A stretch of DNA of 64,000 nucleotides from Puffinus mauretanicus (GCA_023333565.1 JAJKFH010002198.1:1674001-1738000); one strand, 5' to 3'; shown: positions 27,501 to 41,699, counted from the first letter of the stretch. Notes: generated from the letters alone by a model not told the origin. Numbers and translations are program-made.

Positions 27501-30500
27501 TTGAGCATATAGCTATGCATCTTGGGACAGAGGACATAATCTAAAATTAAAAAAAAAAAAGGTGCCAAATTGTGGACTCCTAAAATATCTTTCCCTGCTC
27601 CTTCTCCTCTCCCTCTCCTGTTTTACTTCTTTCCCCTCCCCCCAAAACAGTGGTTTTTACTTGAACTTGTCAAGTATTTCACAGTTTCTAAAGTATTTAG
27701 CAATGAGAATCTAATTGGAAAGTGCTAGGTTCTTTTTTATTACACTTTATCAATATTGTTAAGGGAATGATGTAATTGTTTGGGGTTTGGTGAAGACATT
27801 CCATGTCACTCCAGTGTTAATACCAGGCTGGAGCCTTCCTTGTCTGCCTGCGTAAGCTAGATAAACACAGACCTGTGTGCTTTCTTCTCATCTCAGGATA
27901 CTTACTCAGAGAGATCTTGGAACATATGCCTACTGCGAGCTAAACATTTCACTTTTCATTTTATCCATGTGCCAGAAATCCATTCCTTGGATAAACACTT
28001 TACATACTGACACTCTTAAAGTCACTAAACACGATAAATAAAGAGAGAATACATCATTTCAAAACCGATTAAACATTTTCTCACTTGTGACAAATGAACA
28101 GCTATACACTGTATGGAGTCCCTGGAGCAAACATTCCATTTTCTTTGTCTTTATTTTGTGTGGAAGATTAACTTTCCATTTCAGCTCATCTGTTGCACAA
28201 TTGAGCTTTTCTAAAATACACATTGCTGCATGTTCCCCAAATCATTATTCATTTTAGAAACATTTTTGTTGTTATTGCTGCAAGAGCTTTTCTTTTAGGC
28301 TTCCGTATTTTTATGGAGATATCAGCTTTAATATTTTGTACCCAAAATTACAAAAAAAAAAAAAAAAAGAAGAAAATTTGTAGTTTTTACTGAAAGCTAA
28401 ACAAATGCTATCGTGGGGTAGACCTGAACTTACACACGGGCTGAAGTTATCCACTTCAAAAAGGAAAATCCAAGCACATTAATCACATTAATTTTGCTCC
28501 ATCTAATCCATCACTTTTCCTTTCACTACTTGCTTGTCTAGTCATCCTATGCATTGCTGTTCTACCTATGATTATCCAAATGTAACTAATCTTTTATTTA
28601 GCTTTTTAAGCTCTCATCTTCTTTTACACCCACCCCCTGCCAAAAAAGATCCCAAGCATTTTATTTCTAAGCCCAATTAAAGATCTTAGTGAAATAAATG
28701 CACATAATACTAAAACTATACCATGAAGCTGTCTTCAATATTTTAACAAATACCAGTAATCTGATTAAGAATTTCAGTGGGAAGATGGAAGGAAGAAAGA
28801 AAGAGCAATGTAGCCTAGATAACAGTAAAAAATAACTTTGCCTTCATGTTGTCCTAGCATAATTCCTCATGTGTTCCACAAAAGGTTTTGCATGTGATGT
28901 TATCCTTGCTAGATATTCACAGTGAAGAGGAACAATGAAGCTGAATTTTCTCCTTTGACAAACTACTATGTAAAAGGAGCTGCTGCACTCAACATAGGGG
29001 TGGAAGAAAGAATTAGGACAAGTCCAAAGGAGCAGACCAAGCTCAATGAGAATCCAGGGAGCAGTTTGTTTTCTTAGCCCATATTGTGGATGCTAGATAT
29101 ACCAATAGGAAATTTTTGATATGATGGTTCTAGTGCAGTCAGGGAAAAAAATAAGAATGGAGAGTGAATTAGACACCAGAAGACAGTGACAAGTCACAAG
29201 ATTTCTGAACAGACTGCAGATCCCCCTTGTCCTTAGATGTCTGTCAGCTTTGGACATGTAGTCTAATCCATTTTCCACAGGAAAAGCATTTTCATTAAAA
29301 AAAGCAGTCAGAGATCACAAAAATCTCTTCTCCTAACGGCAGTTTCTTCTCTCAAAGTTTTATTGTGAAGGAGATTTTTAAGGATAAGAATTATGTAACT
29401 CAGCAGTTAAACAAACCTAAAAAATGTCAGGAATGTCTTTCATATACTTGAGCAAGAGGTATGATACTAAGCCAAAGCAATACTCCCTTTGTTCCATTTT
29501 TTCCATCATGATTCCACATCACCAATGTACCACTCAGGGAACTACAATCTCCTTACAAGTAAGAAGGGAGCTTCTTGTGGCAGAGGAACATCTGCTCTCC
29601 CCTTGGCTTCCTTTTCAGGTACTATCTTTAGTACATGGCCCAAGGGAATAGAGAGAAGATGTGGTGCTGTACCAGGAGATATGTCAACTGCACTGTGGCA
29701 TTACAGCAGGTAGCAAATTTGGGCATTGGGGCCATAGAATGGCTAACAAACCATAGTAAAAATTAGAACCTTTTATAGTGGTATATTTTACTGGAATCCT
29801 ATTGAGAGACTTCCCAGCTCTGGGAATATATAATGAATATATTCATTAGCATATATTCAGTGGCAGTTGTAGCTAGTACAAAAAGATGATGCTATTTTTA
29901 GTGAAAGAAAAACAAACACAGACTGTCAGTTTCACTGAATCTGGACTATAAATGGTGTGTGTCATATTTTGGTCTTCTGCTGGGACAGATAAAAATCTGT
30001 CCCATTTAAACACTGCTTCTGGAGAACTTCTGGAGAACACTGCCAAACAATCAGAAGAAACCACAAGTTGTGCAAGGCAGTGAAGTTCCCAATTTTGAAA
30101 ACTCTCTCAACTGCACACATCTGTACTGAAATTTAATGAGGTATTTTGCTTTTTGCCACAAAAAACTATTTGAAGATCTATTAGCAATTCTACAAAGGAA
30201 GTCACATTTAACTATATATATCATTAGTATATTAAAAAACAGATTTCCATTCTTTATTTTAAAGCAGACGTTTTATAAGCACAGGAGATGGTACCTAATG
30301 AATAATAGTTGTCTGGGAATGCTACGTGTCTGTCAAATCGCCATGATTCTGGTGTAGTTTTCTCTCAGTCCAAATGGTATATTCTGAATTTATCTTTACA
30401 TAAGGTAAAGACAGGACTCACGTGCAATATTTCTCCAAAGGTAGGCTATAGGCACCTAATATAGGTGTGCCTATATTCCTTCAATTTTTTCTTCCTAATT

Positions 30501-30654
30501 GTCAAATTAAAATTGACAATAAATAAATATCACTTAGTTTTCTGAGTGCACTTCTTTCACTATTCAAAAATACAATAATGCTGGCTACCAATACAGCAAC
30601 TTCTACCAAGATATATGTTTCAAAAAAAGATTTTACTACATTGTTCTTTCTTAC

Positions 30655-30706
30655 CTTTTATGCGCTTCTGTCAGTGACTTCTCTTCATTTTCTTGGTCTA
30701 TTTTAG
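30655..30706 (-). CDS. FMN2: FMN2 coding microexon-like segment (KIDQENEEKSLTEAHK)
   Basis: This 52-nt exon is isolated between introns of about 14.2 and 15.9 kb. It completes an alanine codon and then encodes KIDQENEEKSLTEAHK plus two bases. The acceptor is TTTTTACAG and the donor AG|GTAAG. The sequence matches the remembered FMN2 motif AKIDQEAEENSLTETHK with conservative changes. The split codon joins to the next exon as AGC, giving serine where I recall cysteine in human FMN2. It is too short to be found by open-frame length and was located by looking for the expected peptide. Confidence 0.9.
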
Positions 30707-30844
30707 CTGTAAAAATACAATCAAAGAATTAGCTACAAGGTGAAAGATAAAGATGTTGTTTCAGGATAATGTTAATTGTAAATATGTGATGTATAAAATG
30801 TACAGAAGGCACCTGAGGATATACTTATGTACATTAATTCTGAA

Positions 30845-30995
30845 AGAAAAAAAAAAAAAACACAACAAAAAAACGCCCAAAAACACACAAACAAAACTAC
30901 ATGAATTTTGATATCCCTATTAAAAAAAACCCAAAACCACAACCACAAAAAAACCTCACAGCAAGTTTTGAAAATTAAAAAAAAAATCTTGCAGT
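30845..30995 (+). repeat. A-rich simple sequence
   Basis: Adenine runs are interrupted mainly by single or double cytosines over about 150 bp. It lies about 140 bp from the acceptor of the 52-nt FMN2 exon. On the transcribed (minus) sense it is T-rich. Confidence 0.8.
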
Positions 30996-32336
30996 AATAA
31001 AAACAACAACCAAGTCATGAATGTGACTTAAAAACAGATCTTAAAAATGATTCTGAAAACTTAAAGAATATGGGAACTGGTCCAAGAGGAGGAAAAGCTG
31101 AGTGAAGAGCAGGAAGGATTCAGCCTTATAGCTTTTCTTAAAGTTGCTTGATAGTTACAAATAAAAGCTCTTTTCCCTCTCCCTGCACACACCATCTCCC
31201 TGTACACACATCAGTTAGTGAAGTACTAGAGCCATGGTGGGCCCATATTGAAAACATGACTGGTTTTATATGCAGAAAATTATCGTTTGGTGATCATGTG
31301 AAGGAAATTAAAAATACAAAACTGTCACTGCCACACATTGGTGAAAAAATGACCTATTTTCCATGTGTTCTCTCATATTTTATTTTGTACCCATTTCGCT
31401 TAACTTAGATGGGTATTCTGATACACAAAATCTACAAGAACATGCTTATTAACTTCGGCATCACAAATGTGCAAAGCGATAGTACAAACTGCTCTGTACA
31501 CGTGTGCTTAAGTGAGATTTATACTTATATAGTCATTCAGGTAGCACAACTTAAATCCCATTTGAGATCTGCACACTTTAGCCAAAAGCTTTTTAGTTTG
31601 GAACTTGATTCCCCTTTTCAGTCTGCTGGACTACTGGTCTGCTAATTTGCACAGAGAATTTTAGGATTCCCAAGAGTCAGAGGGTTTGGGGACATGAAGA
31701 GGCTCTGAACTGTCCTGGAAACAAATGTCAATGGTACAGAATTCATATAGAAATCTAAAAAAGAAGAATAAACCTTTAAGCTATTTTTCATTCCACTTTC
31801 CCTACATAGCTCTACAGTAATAATTCATTAAAATTATTTTTCTACATTGTAGACACATCACCTTTGAAAAAGGAAATCGTGATTTTAAATTTGGCAAAAA
31901 TGAGAAGAGCAATGGAATCATAGGGAACAAAGATAGCCACTATTTTTCTGTTACAATGTTTCAATCAACAGCACTTTACAAACATACACTAACACTAAGA
32001 GAGACGTGAAATCTGTAGCAAAGATACACAAATGGAGTTTCCCTATCCTTTCCCCGGTCAGAACAAGGATCAGAGCTATGTCTGATGCTGCAAATGCTTT
32101 TTATTAGTAGTAATGTAGTCTGCTGAGTAGGGTGAGCAGTGCTTGGATGTCTGCAGCAGCAAACACTGTATTTAGTAATCATTACTTGAAGTCTCGGGCT
32201 CCATCATTGTTTTTCTGAAAGTGAAAAAAACCCCAGCAAACCACAGAAAACTTGAGGGAGAGCTGGGTAAATGTTCTCAAGGAAATTCAAGAGCACGTGA
32301 AGCCTGCCTGATTACAGGTTTCAATACCGACTTGAA

Positions 32337-32403
32337 ACTCGGCCCAGATTCTTCAAAAGGTTTGTGGGGGCTCACAAGCCTTTTGAGTGAACTTGGGCCC
32401 AGT
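32337..32403. repeat. 67-nt near-perfect inverted repeat (hairpin)
   Basis: Left arm 32337-32366 and right arm 32373-32403 pair over about 30 positions with a few mismatches, G-U pairs and a small bulge around a 6-nt loop. The arms contain GGCCCAGATTC and its near complement. The pattern resembles a palindromic, MITE-like ancient sauropsid repeat, but the size also fits a microRNA precursor. No family name is certain. Confidence 0.5.
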
Positions 32404-35400
32404 GTTGAGTGAATCTGGGCTGACTTAGAGTTTTTCTTGAAAGCCTTGCCTTGGATATGAAACCAGGTGAAACCTGGCAGCTGTGACAGAATTTCATTAA
32501 TTTTTTTTTCCACTTCATACTTCAATTCTGAAAGTCAAGGTATGACTTGTAAAACCATATGGTGCAAGAGAGAAGAAACTGCACACAAACTCCCTGGATG
32601 AAGGGCGATCCAATATCTAATTCTGCATTAACGCTTTCCCTAAGTATTTGCGGATACAACTTTTAAAATAAATAATTCTATTACTGAAAAATGTAATTTG
32701 GACTCCTCTCAGTTAAACAATGCTTGGAAATGGTGGCTAGCATGTTCCAGCCTAGGACAGTCTTTTAGAACATACATCATATTCGTAGGATCTAACTCTT
32801 TTTATAATTTCCAGGATTGATGGGATATAACATCACCTGAGCTGTCTAGTTTTCAGTTTTTTCTTCCTTATTTCAACTGTTCTGCACATGCTTACAAACA
32901 ATTATTTACCCACCAACAATGGAGCAAATATTCCACAATTTACTTTTTGAAAGAGTGCAAGCACAAGATATTATACTGGGCTTATCAAAGCATGTCAGGA
33001 TGTCCCCATTCTGGAGCAAGTTTTGTTTCAATTAAAAAGGAAAGTTATTATGGTCCACAGAGGAAGGAAAAAAAATACTTCAGGTATCTGTACTTTTAAT
33101 CATTTCATAGAGAATGGATATTACACAATGAAAAGAATCTTGGGAATCCCTGAATGATGCAGGTGCATGTAATAGCTTTTTTAAAAAAAGTAGTAAGCTC
33201 ATATACATAAGGCAGCTACTATACCCACAGAGAGAGATTTCATCCTGCATCAGATCACCTCTTGGCATTAAACAGAGTCTTGCAAGGAAAGAATTTTCTC
33301 TAAAAGAGAATTCCCTTGTAGTCTGTTCCAAATACGTGATGACACTTCTAAACCTTTTGCATGTTATCAAAAGGATATTATTCAAGTGTAAATCTGACTT
33401 GCAATCCATTTGCTTTCTCATTTTTCTAGACATAAAAAGTTAAAGAACAGTATGAAAACAATTCCGCTTCCACAAGGCAACAGGTGGCACCAGTGAAAGA
33501 GAAGAAAATATGGTATGTACACTCAGGGATGTGTGTCGAAAGAAAATATTCAGATGACTGCTTTTGCACTAGTATACAGTAAACATCTGAACGCTGTGGA
33601 CAATGGCTAGTGAAAGGCATGCTTTGAGATTTAACCAGCAAGGGAAGAAAGCCTCCTGTTATCAAAACCACAAAAGTCTTACTATCACCTGGATACAATG
33701 GAGTAACTATTAGATGGTGAAGCAGCTGGAGATTCCTATAACTTCTGGAACTGGCCACTAATATGATCACCTGATATGAGTGGGTTTTGGTATTTTGCTC
33801 TGTACTAATCACCCCATTGGTAAACTGCTTTCAACTCATTTTCCTGTTTGAGTAGGAGAGGAAAAAAAATTCAGAGTTATGACAGATTCAGCTGAAGTGT
33901 CCCAGAATGCATTAGACTTTACCATTTCATTCAATATAATGCATCTTTACCGTCACTTCTTCCTCCAAAGCAGTTCATCACAACTGTAAAGAGTGCCTGA
34001 AAGGCAACAGAGTGGCATTCTTCCTTCTTGGCAGCCTATATCAATTAAGTGCTAAGTACCAGCTGCAAGGTGTCCATCTCAGGGGAACAGTCTTGGGAGA
34101 AAAGTTATTTCCTTTTACAAAAGAGAACTCCTTCAACAGGTGAAGTAAAAAGGAAAAAATCCCTAGCTGCTCCACAATGATCCCACCATAGCAATGGCTG
34201 ATACAGGAGAATTGGTCATTTCCAGGGATACCATGGCAGCTGAGCACATCTGAGCGCTCCATTCTGCCACTAAAATTTCTCTCTATCTCTATCCTCAAGA
34301 AGCAAGATTATTTCAGAAAGTCTTACTGATTTTCTTTGAAAAACATTAAAAGAAGTCTTGTAGTCATCCAGTAGCCATATCTGCTTTCATATATATTCAG
34401 AATCCATCAGCTGACCATAGCAGCAACTGCTTCCAGGCTTTTCTGACACGTGTAAGAGTTCCCATTCCTGGGTGAGTTATCTTTCCCAAATGAAAAGATT
34501 CCATATTTTATTGACTCATCATCTTTTCTCCAACCCCCTGCTAAGAATAGTTTTCTTGATCCTTGACACTAACTTACTAAATCGCGTCCAAATACACTGT
34601 TCCAAATCTATTAAAGACTATATCATACCAGGAAATACTAGCTGCTATATTTCATGTAATGCATCAGTAAGCAGAGGTAAAACTTAGTGCCTGCATACAC
34701 TCAATATATTGTAGGGTTTTATATGCAGCTCTCGTAATCCTGAAGACATATATATTCTGTAAAATCTACTTAAAAGCATATAGTTGAAAAATTTAAAAAC
34801 ATTGCCATATCAAGAAAAGAACATTTTCAAGTGAAAGTGACCTCTCATGGAGCAAAGCTGCCTTATCTACTATTTACAACATATACTGAATTAGTTATCT
34901 TTTCATTTTTTCTTTTGAAAGCATCTTTAACGCCTTTTTGTTGGATGATGTTCCACTGTTTGCCTGCTTTTTCCATTCAGATGCCTTCAGATTATTTAAA
35001 GATGGTCTCACTTCAGAGCAAGGTCTATACTTCCTAAACACTTTATACATTTGGTCAAAATTCAAGTACATTCCTTCTTCCCTATGTCATCCCTTACCAA
35101 GCATGAGGACTGTACTGTATCCAAGACTCTTTAATCAATTCTTTTAACTACAGGATATATGTATTTCTTCAAAATTTACTTACATCAGATGTTCTTATTT
35201 CTATCTTATCACTTTTTGTATTTGCTTAAATTTACTGCTTGATATTTTATAATTGGGGCGTAAAACTTGATTTCATACAATTCAAAATGAGCTTTCTAAC
35301 AAGGCCTCACAAAGTCTAATTAACTTAATTCACAAAAAGCTCTGTCGTTATCGGCATATACCCACATTCCAGAATGATACATGCCATTGTTCTGTGTGTT

Positions 35401-35913
35401 TGCTCTTCCAATTCTTTTAGATTAGAGTCCTGCAAAGATTACATATAAATTTCTGCAAAGGCACATATATGAATAGACATACTAAAGTGACCTATGCATT
35501 TACGAATATCTGAAGCATCTCACAAAACTGAATGTGAGAAGTATACAAAGGCGTTCCAGAAAATAACGGTCTTTAGCAGAACAGTATAATTCACTTTTCT
35601 GCAAATAGTCTTTTTTTTTTTTTCTTTAAGAAGCCTAAAAGATTAAATTAAATGAAGAGTGGTTCAAAGATAAGGACATAAAAGCCATTTTTTGACCACA
35701 AATTATCCCCTCTGACCTCAATGGCAAGTGACATTTTCGACCTATTATGCTAAAATCTCTGCAGGAATCAAGCCACTCTGTGAACTAAGAACGTTGCCAA
35801 GTATCTTCTCATTTTCAGTCCAACAGACTTACTATATTCATCTCCTCCAAATTTAATCATTATACCCTCTGCATTAAATCTGATTTTTAAAAAAATTATT
35901 TACATGAATATAT

Positions 35914-35953
35914 CTATTTTCTGTATGTGCAGACTATTTTCTGTATGGACAGA
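35914..35953. repeat. 20-bp tandem duplication, two mismatches
   Basis: Units beginning CTATTTTCTGTATG at 35914 and 35934 follow each other directly. Confidence 0.9.
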
Positions 35954-37278
35954 TATTGCATACAAAATCTGTTGTCTCTATTATCATTTGTTGCAATTTC
36001 TTGTTTGAAAGTGTGGCATTTCACTCTTTATCATCTCTTCCAGAGGATTTAAAAATCTTAAGAAATATTTGACCTAAGACTAACTGGGAGGTCAAAGACT
36101 TACAACAACTGTTTTAAACTGGGACTATTCTGCCCCTGTGCTTTATACATATTATTGAAAAGGAGTGGAATTTTTAGATATCCTTTTTACTGAAAAAAAG
36201 AAAACTATTTCTAACATTTTTACAAACCCTTGCTGCAGATTTACCAGGATCTTTAAAGAGGACATATTTTTTCCACAGTGATCCTGAGTGAATAGTAGCT
36301 GGGACTTTGAAAATATACCAAATATCTCCTCTGGCAGAGCTGCAAACTCCAAAATGAAAACAAAACTAAAAACAAAATTGAGGGATAAACTTTCTTAAAA
36401 AGTGTATGGAACACCAGGCAGTTCATCTGTCACTGCTGACCCAGCTCCCCTAGCATGTGAGGACCTGAGGTGCCTGACAAGAGGCCATGAGGATGCCTTC
36501 TGTAGGTATCTCATGCGTATGACTAGGACAGAAAGAAAGTGAAGATAGAGAGAGAAAATACTGGATGAACAACCACCGCAAGCAAGGGCATGTAGTTACA
36601 CTGGTTATTATTAGGGTCTAAGGTTCAAGTTTACAAGACCTCTGCCAGAGCTCCTAAGAGAATTCCTCCATTCTCCTTGGTAGTACATGTACTTTTAAAT
36701 GCCCCCAGAAAACACCAAAATAATACTTACAGCTATTTTATTTGGCAATTAGCATACTATTCAACACTGTGTTTTGAAATACCTTGAAATACCAAAGCAG
36801 AATAGCAGGATCAGTAGAAAGCTCTTGAGAAAAACTACTTTCTTCCCCCCTTTACACTTCTGAATGTGTTTTGCCTCAATTTTTGTATTTTGTTGTTGTT
36901 TGTTCTCTTTGCATGTTTTATTTAATGAGACAAATGTGGTTGGAGACATGAGTGGCACTGGGAAGAACTAAGTAGCCATTTTAGATGGAAACTATCGAAA
37001 AGGAAGTGGGTTTTAGGGAAGATTGTAAAGAAAAGTTAGATGATCATTAAATTTTAAATGATGACAGGGGCTCATGCCTAGTGGCTTTGTTAAAAAAAAA
37101 AAGCATTAAAACTTAAGCTTAAAATTGAATATGCAATAAAACCAGGAATTTCATGAGAAAAATAGACTCAAAGCTAACAGTTGATAAGAATTACCAGTGT
37201 CCTTTATGTGCAAATGTACTAGACAAGCATAGTCATAAAACAAGTTGACCCTTTGGTTCCGATTCAGAAATTATTCCA

Positions 37279-37299
37279 AGTAGACCTTGTAGGTCTACT
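37279..37299. repeat. Perfect 9-bp stem hairpin
   Basis: AGTAGACCT and AGGTCTACT form a perfect stem around a TGT loop. Confidence 0.85.
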
Positions 37300-37749
37300 C
37301 AAACAGCATTCAAATGCCCTCTCAGAGCTTTTGTTCCACCAGAACATTTTGTTGTTGGTTTGTGGTATGATCTTGACCCAGTGATTACTGTCTGTAGTCA
37401 CCGTCTGGCCCCAAACCCTGTTGCAATTTAAGCTATTTCTGCTGAACCAGTTTCAAAGGGCTATGAGTAAGAAGATGCACGAAACTGCCATCCCTTCTGA
37501 TCTCCTGATCTCTCTTAAGGGAATATCACATCTTCTCAGGTAATTGAATACAGGAATGCATCTGAGTAATCTCAGATGGAAGGCAACAAGAATCCTTTCA
37601 TCTGCTTGTCTATGTCCTAAATCTTTTTGCTTTTTTCCTCTCTTTTTATTTAAAGTGTTAACTAGTATTTGTTTATAATTAGCTATGAATATGCTTTCCA
37701 GTAACTTTCAAGCAGAGCCAGGTTTTTTGGTTTGGTTTTCTTTTTGTTG

Positions 37750-37770
37750 GTGTTTTTTTTTTTTTTTTTT
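37750..37770 (+). repeat. Long poly-T tract
   Basis: About twenty consecutive thymines follow a T/G-rich lead-in. This may be the tail of a lost minus-strand retroposed sequence or simple slippage; no body is recognisable. Confidence 0.75.
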
Positions 37771-39179
37771 GACAGATACAATGCCTTTTCAATGAGTCAT
37801 TAGAGCTACTTTGCTATAGTTTTGGGAATTTCTATTTACACTGAACAAAGATCCAAGTACATTTGGATGGTTTATTATTGGGTACATTCATGCTAAGAAA
37901 ACTTTGCAAGAGAAGAAAGCAGGATTTCTTCTGGGAATTCTAGCAAGAGTCTTACATCCTTCTGTATTTCCTATGACAAATTCCCAGAAGGTTATAAGCA
38001 TGAAGAATACCCACTCCCTCTCCCCCTTTTTCTAAGATTTTCATACATACATGAAAAAGAACATTTAAATACTTAATTCAGACCCCAGTTTCTTGAAGAT
38101 AACTGGGGATAGGGCATCTAATATGGACATTTTCCTAATTATGTTGTTCCAGTTTTTTCAATACCGATGATAAGTTAAACACATAAACATTTATATTGAT
38201 TCCAACCAATTGCACTTCACAATGACTTTACGCTCTCATACAACAGGAACAACTCAAATTATGTGCTAGCCCCATAGATTGTGACCAAGATCTATGGAAC
38301 CACAGCTTAAACTCTCAGTGAATACATGAGCACTGAAAGTTGATCTTTGTTGAAAGCTAAAAAAAAATTTAAACTTAATAACAACAGCTTCTATAAAAGG
38401 AGACTGACTTTTCAAATTAATAGCTATATTAATTAATAATAGCAACAAAAAAACCTCAGCATAAGTCCTATCTATCCCTCATACATGTTGCGTTCGAAGA
38501 TGTGAACTCTCTCCACATTTTGCTATTTGTGTCCTCTTTTAATCCATCTCAGGCAGCAGTCTGGTAAGAAGATAGGTTATTTGCCACCCTTTGAAAGATG
38601 ACATCTGCTGTCAGCTGAATGGAGGGAGAAGTGGGACCCAGAGCCAACACTTTAAAAAAAAAAAAACCACAACAAAAAAACAACACTCCATCATACTTAG
38701 TTATGTGCATTCAGCAACTGCTCGCTATGTTGTCATATGTCACATTCACAGAAGTAAAATACATTGTATTTCATGTGCAGCTTTGAGCTCCTCACCCCGT
38801 GTTCCTTGCTACTGATTCTAAAATCCTACACTGCTCAAAGGTCTCAGTCAGATCAGGACTAGGTACTAAACAGACGTGTGGTTAGCTAGCATACCGAGGA
38901 CTAAATATATGTTATTAGGTACAGCAAAGATACTGCAAGAGATTTCAGGCCTGATTTAAAAGGAAGGCTGTTCAGCTGTGAGCCTGTACTCTGCAGTGCT
39001 GAAGAACATGTCATGCCATAGTGGTTAGGGCTAATGAAGGAGCTAAGTACTTTTACTTAAGCTTTAATGTCTTCCTCTTATTTTTCCTTCTCCATCCCAA
39101 GAACAATGTAGTAACATCAATGTTATTTGAACATATTTTGGATGTTACTAGAGAAGAGATTTAAAATGTGAATTAATTT

Positions 39180-39192
39180 CCCCCCCCCCCCC
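39180..39192 (+). repeat. Run of 13 cytosines
   Basis: A C-homopolymer in AT-rich intron; on the minus strand it is a G-run. Confidence 0.85.
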
Positions 39193-41313
39193 ACAACTAT
39201 CCACAAGTTTTTGGCGATTTCAGTAATCTGTCGTATTTATTCAGAATATTTTGGGGTGGATGATTTGTATCATGCTATTGTGACACTCATGCATTGATCT
39301 GTTCCCAAGTGATGCCAAAATACCTTTTTACTCTACCATACCTGTGCTGTCTGCAATCATTATATCGATGCCTACAAAAAAAGACTAAATGAGGTCCTGT
39401 GCCAAAGGCACAAACAGCTGCCAGCTCTGGTCTAAAGGTTTGGCCTTTCATGGACTTTGAGGCAAGGTGAAGCCTGTTTAGTGCTGCAAATACAACACAA
39501 TCTGAATTGGGATTATTATGTAATAATGCACACCAATGGAGGTGCTGACATCTGAGGTAAGGACAAGTTTACACAATACTGACATTAAACTATTTATTAG
39601 CATTTAGATGTCAGTGTGAGATTAAAAAAATACTTTCAGCACTCAAAGAACAAGTTTAAAAGGTCTTTCAATAATCCAACAAAAAGAATACTAACATAAA
39701 AATGTAAACATTCATAGAATTAAACTATGTTTAAGTGTGAATTCCTGCATCTTTTGTTCTAGTGAGTTTATGTTGCTCGCTCTTCATATTCCTCTGACAT
39801 TTTCTGCTAAAATAAAAAAAAAAATTTTTATCATAGTAATGAGTATATTTTGATAATAATAATATTTAAAGTGAATTTCTCCACATCAATCTACCAATAT
39901 CCAACCTCTTAATGTTCTGTATATTTTTTAAAAAAAGAAAAACAAAAACATTTATTCGTATATATTCCTAATGGTGGTTTAGTCATATTTTCTCAAATTA
40001 TTTTTAGAAAAATTATGAAGTAGTGCTATGTTCTCCCTTATATTAATCAAATTATAAAAGCAACATTTAAGGAAAATGGAATCTGCAAAATCAATCATTC
40101 TGGGTTAGAAAATGCCAGAATTAAGATTACCCTAACAGCATTCATTTCGCAATCATCTACAGTACTTCTGGAGCCAGGAACTGAACCCAGCCATCCAAGA
40201 TTCAGTCTGATGCTTTATTCTCATTCACAATCCATCATTTGATGATGCACAGCCTTTTGCTGCTTGACCTAAAAGAACAAGTCACGGCCAACTATCTGGT
40301 TGCAGCTACAGTGATAAATACAACACACTTTGTGATTTATACATTCATTTACTAACAGTTTGGAACCTGGATCCCTGAATGCTCTTCCTGGCAAAAGAGG
40401 GAGATGGTTACAGACAGTTCACCCAAGAGGACAATTTTAGCATCTTTATTTTGCAAGATCACGAGGATGTGGCTAGAATTTGGGTCTGGAGAAGAGTCTG
40501 TATTCTTGGGTCCAGCAGAATGAAACCTGGGGCTGGCATTCACTAACAAGAGCAGAACTGCAGAATTTTACAAAATAAGACTAGAAGGAACCAAAGGCTG
40601 AATGGTTACCTTGTACTCCCAAACTTACAATCATACTGGAATTATTCTCAATGTTTTCAGATGAACTAGCTAAACATCAGAAAATTACGTTTTTACTTCT
40701 TCCACAAAAAATGCATTCTAGTGCTTAAATTTCCTACATCATAATGCTTTTTCTAAAGTCTAAAATTAATTACATTGGTTCTTCTGAATATGATATCGGA
40801 TGACTTGCTCAGATTTGAAGTCTGTGACATTTGAGTTTATAGAATCTCAGTGGAAAAGCTGTGATTCCAACATACTGCCTCTTCCCAGTTCCCAAACCAG
40901 ACTTACTTTTCTGAGGGACTGATGGTTGCTGCCTCCTATCATAAGTTTCCTGCCTTATCAGGCTGACAGGAATGCACAGCCTAGCTGGAGTCCCAACAGC
41001 AAACACCCAAAGATTGCTTTTCACTGCAAAGTTAACCACAGTTAAAACCTGGGGACTGAGACTCATTTGTGGTTCATGCACACACAATTCTTTCAACATG
41101 AGCTGGCTATCCTATCAAGTGGGGACAAGGTTAAAGGATTACTAACTGCTAATGAAATTTCTCTACAAATTGCATGATGATTAGCGCCCTCAGTATTTCC
41201 CCATCATCCCGTGTGTCAGACACATTTCTCCCAGGAAAAGAAGTGATTTCTGAAGCTTTCTAAATCAATGGATGTGATCTCTGATGTTTTTGTGTCCCTA
41301 TCTATTCACAACT

Positions 41314-41355
41314 ACATACAGAACAAAGGAGAACAATACAGAACATACAGAACAA
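41314..41355. repeat. Short duplication with spacer
   Basis: ACATACAGAACAA occurs at 41314-41326 and 41343-41355, with a related ATACAGAAC segment between the two copies. Confidence 0.8.
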
Positions 41356-41679
41356 TAGTGTTTTCCTTTGCAATCTCTCTTATTCAAATTGTGATAACTT
41401 GTGGGGAGTAACTCAAGGACAGCAAACTTCGGTGAATATATACCCTATATTGGGGAGATGCAAATAGTACTTTTAAAATTCTACAGTTTGGTCTGAATAA
41501 CTTTTCATTGGAAAAGGACCGTTGTTCTACTAAATTTCTCGCTTATATTTTATACCACTCAAATACTGGAAACCATTAAAGAAATAGTTAGAAATACGTA
41601 ACAAACAAAACAACATGATTTTTAAAAGTCTTGTATTTTCTGACAATTTCTCCCCAATCTCCTTTTTCGAAATAGCTCT

Positions 41680-41699
41680 TCTTTTTTTTTTTTTTTTTC
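41680..41699 (+). repeat. Poly-T tract followed by C/T-rich sequence
   Basis: About eighteen thymines are followed by CCCTTTTCCCTTTTT, a pyrimidine-only tract on the plus strand. Confidence 0.75.

Larger units (their letters stand above)
14606..30654 (-). other. FMN2: FMN2 intron, about 16 kb, no gene seen
   Basis: This intron lies between the 30655-30706 and 14456-14605 exons. It is AT-rich, with only short homopolymers, alternating CA/TG stretches (near 18950, 19210 and 24513) and small imperfect duplications such as 24776-24835. No convincing interspersed repeat with a full structure and no supportable exon were identified. A long minus-strand open frame at 22083-22493 was considered and set aside. 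Confidence 0.75.

Noticed and set aside
33080..33812. Two consecutive minus-strand ORFs (117 and 128 codons) in the FMN2 orientation
   Set aside because: Considered as FMN2 exons, but the peptides do not match formin and the frame across the 30706-44936 junction already joins perfectly without them.
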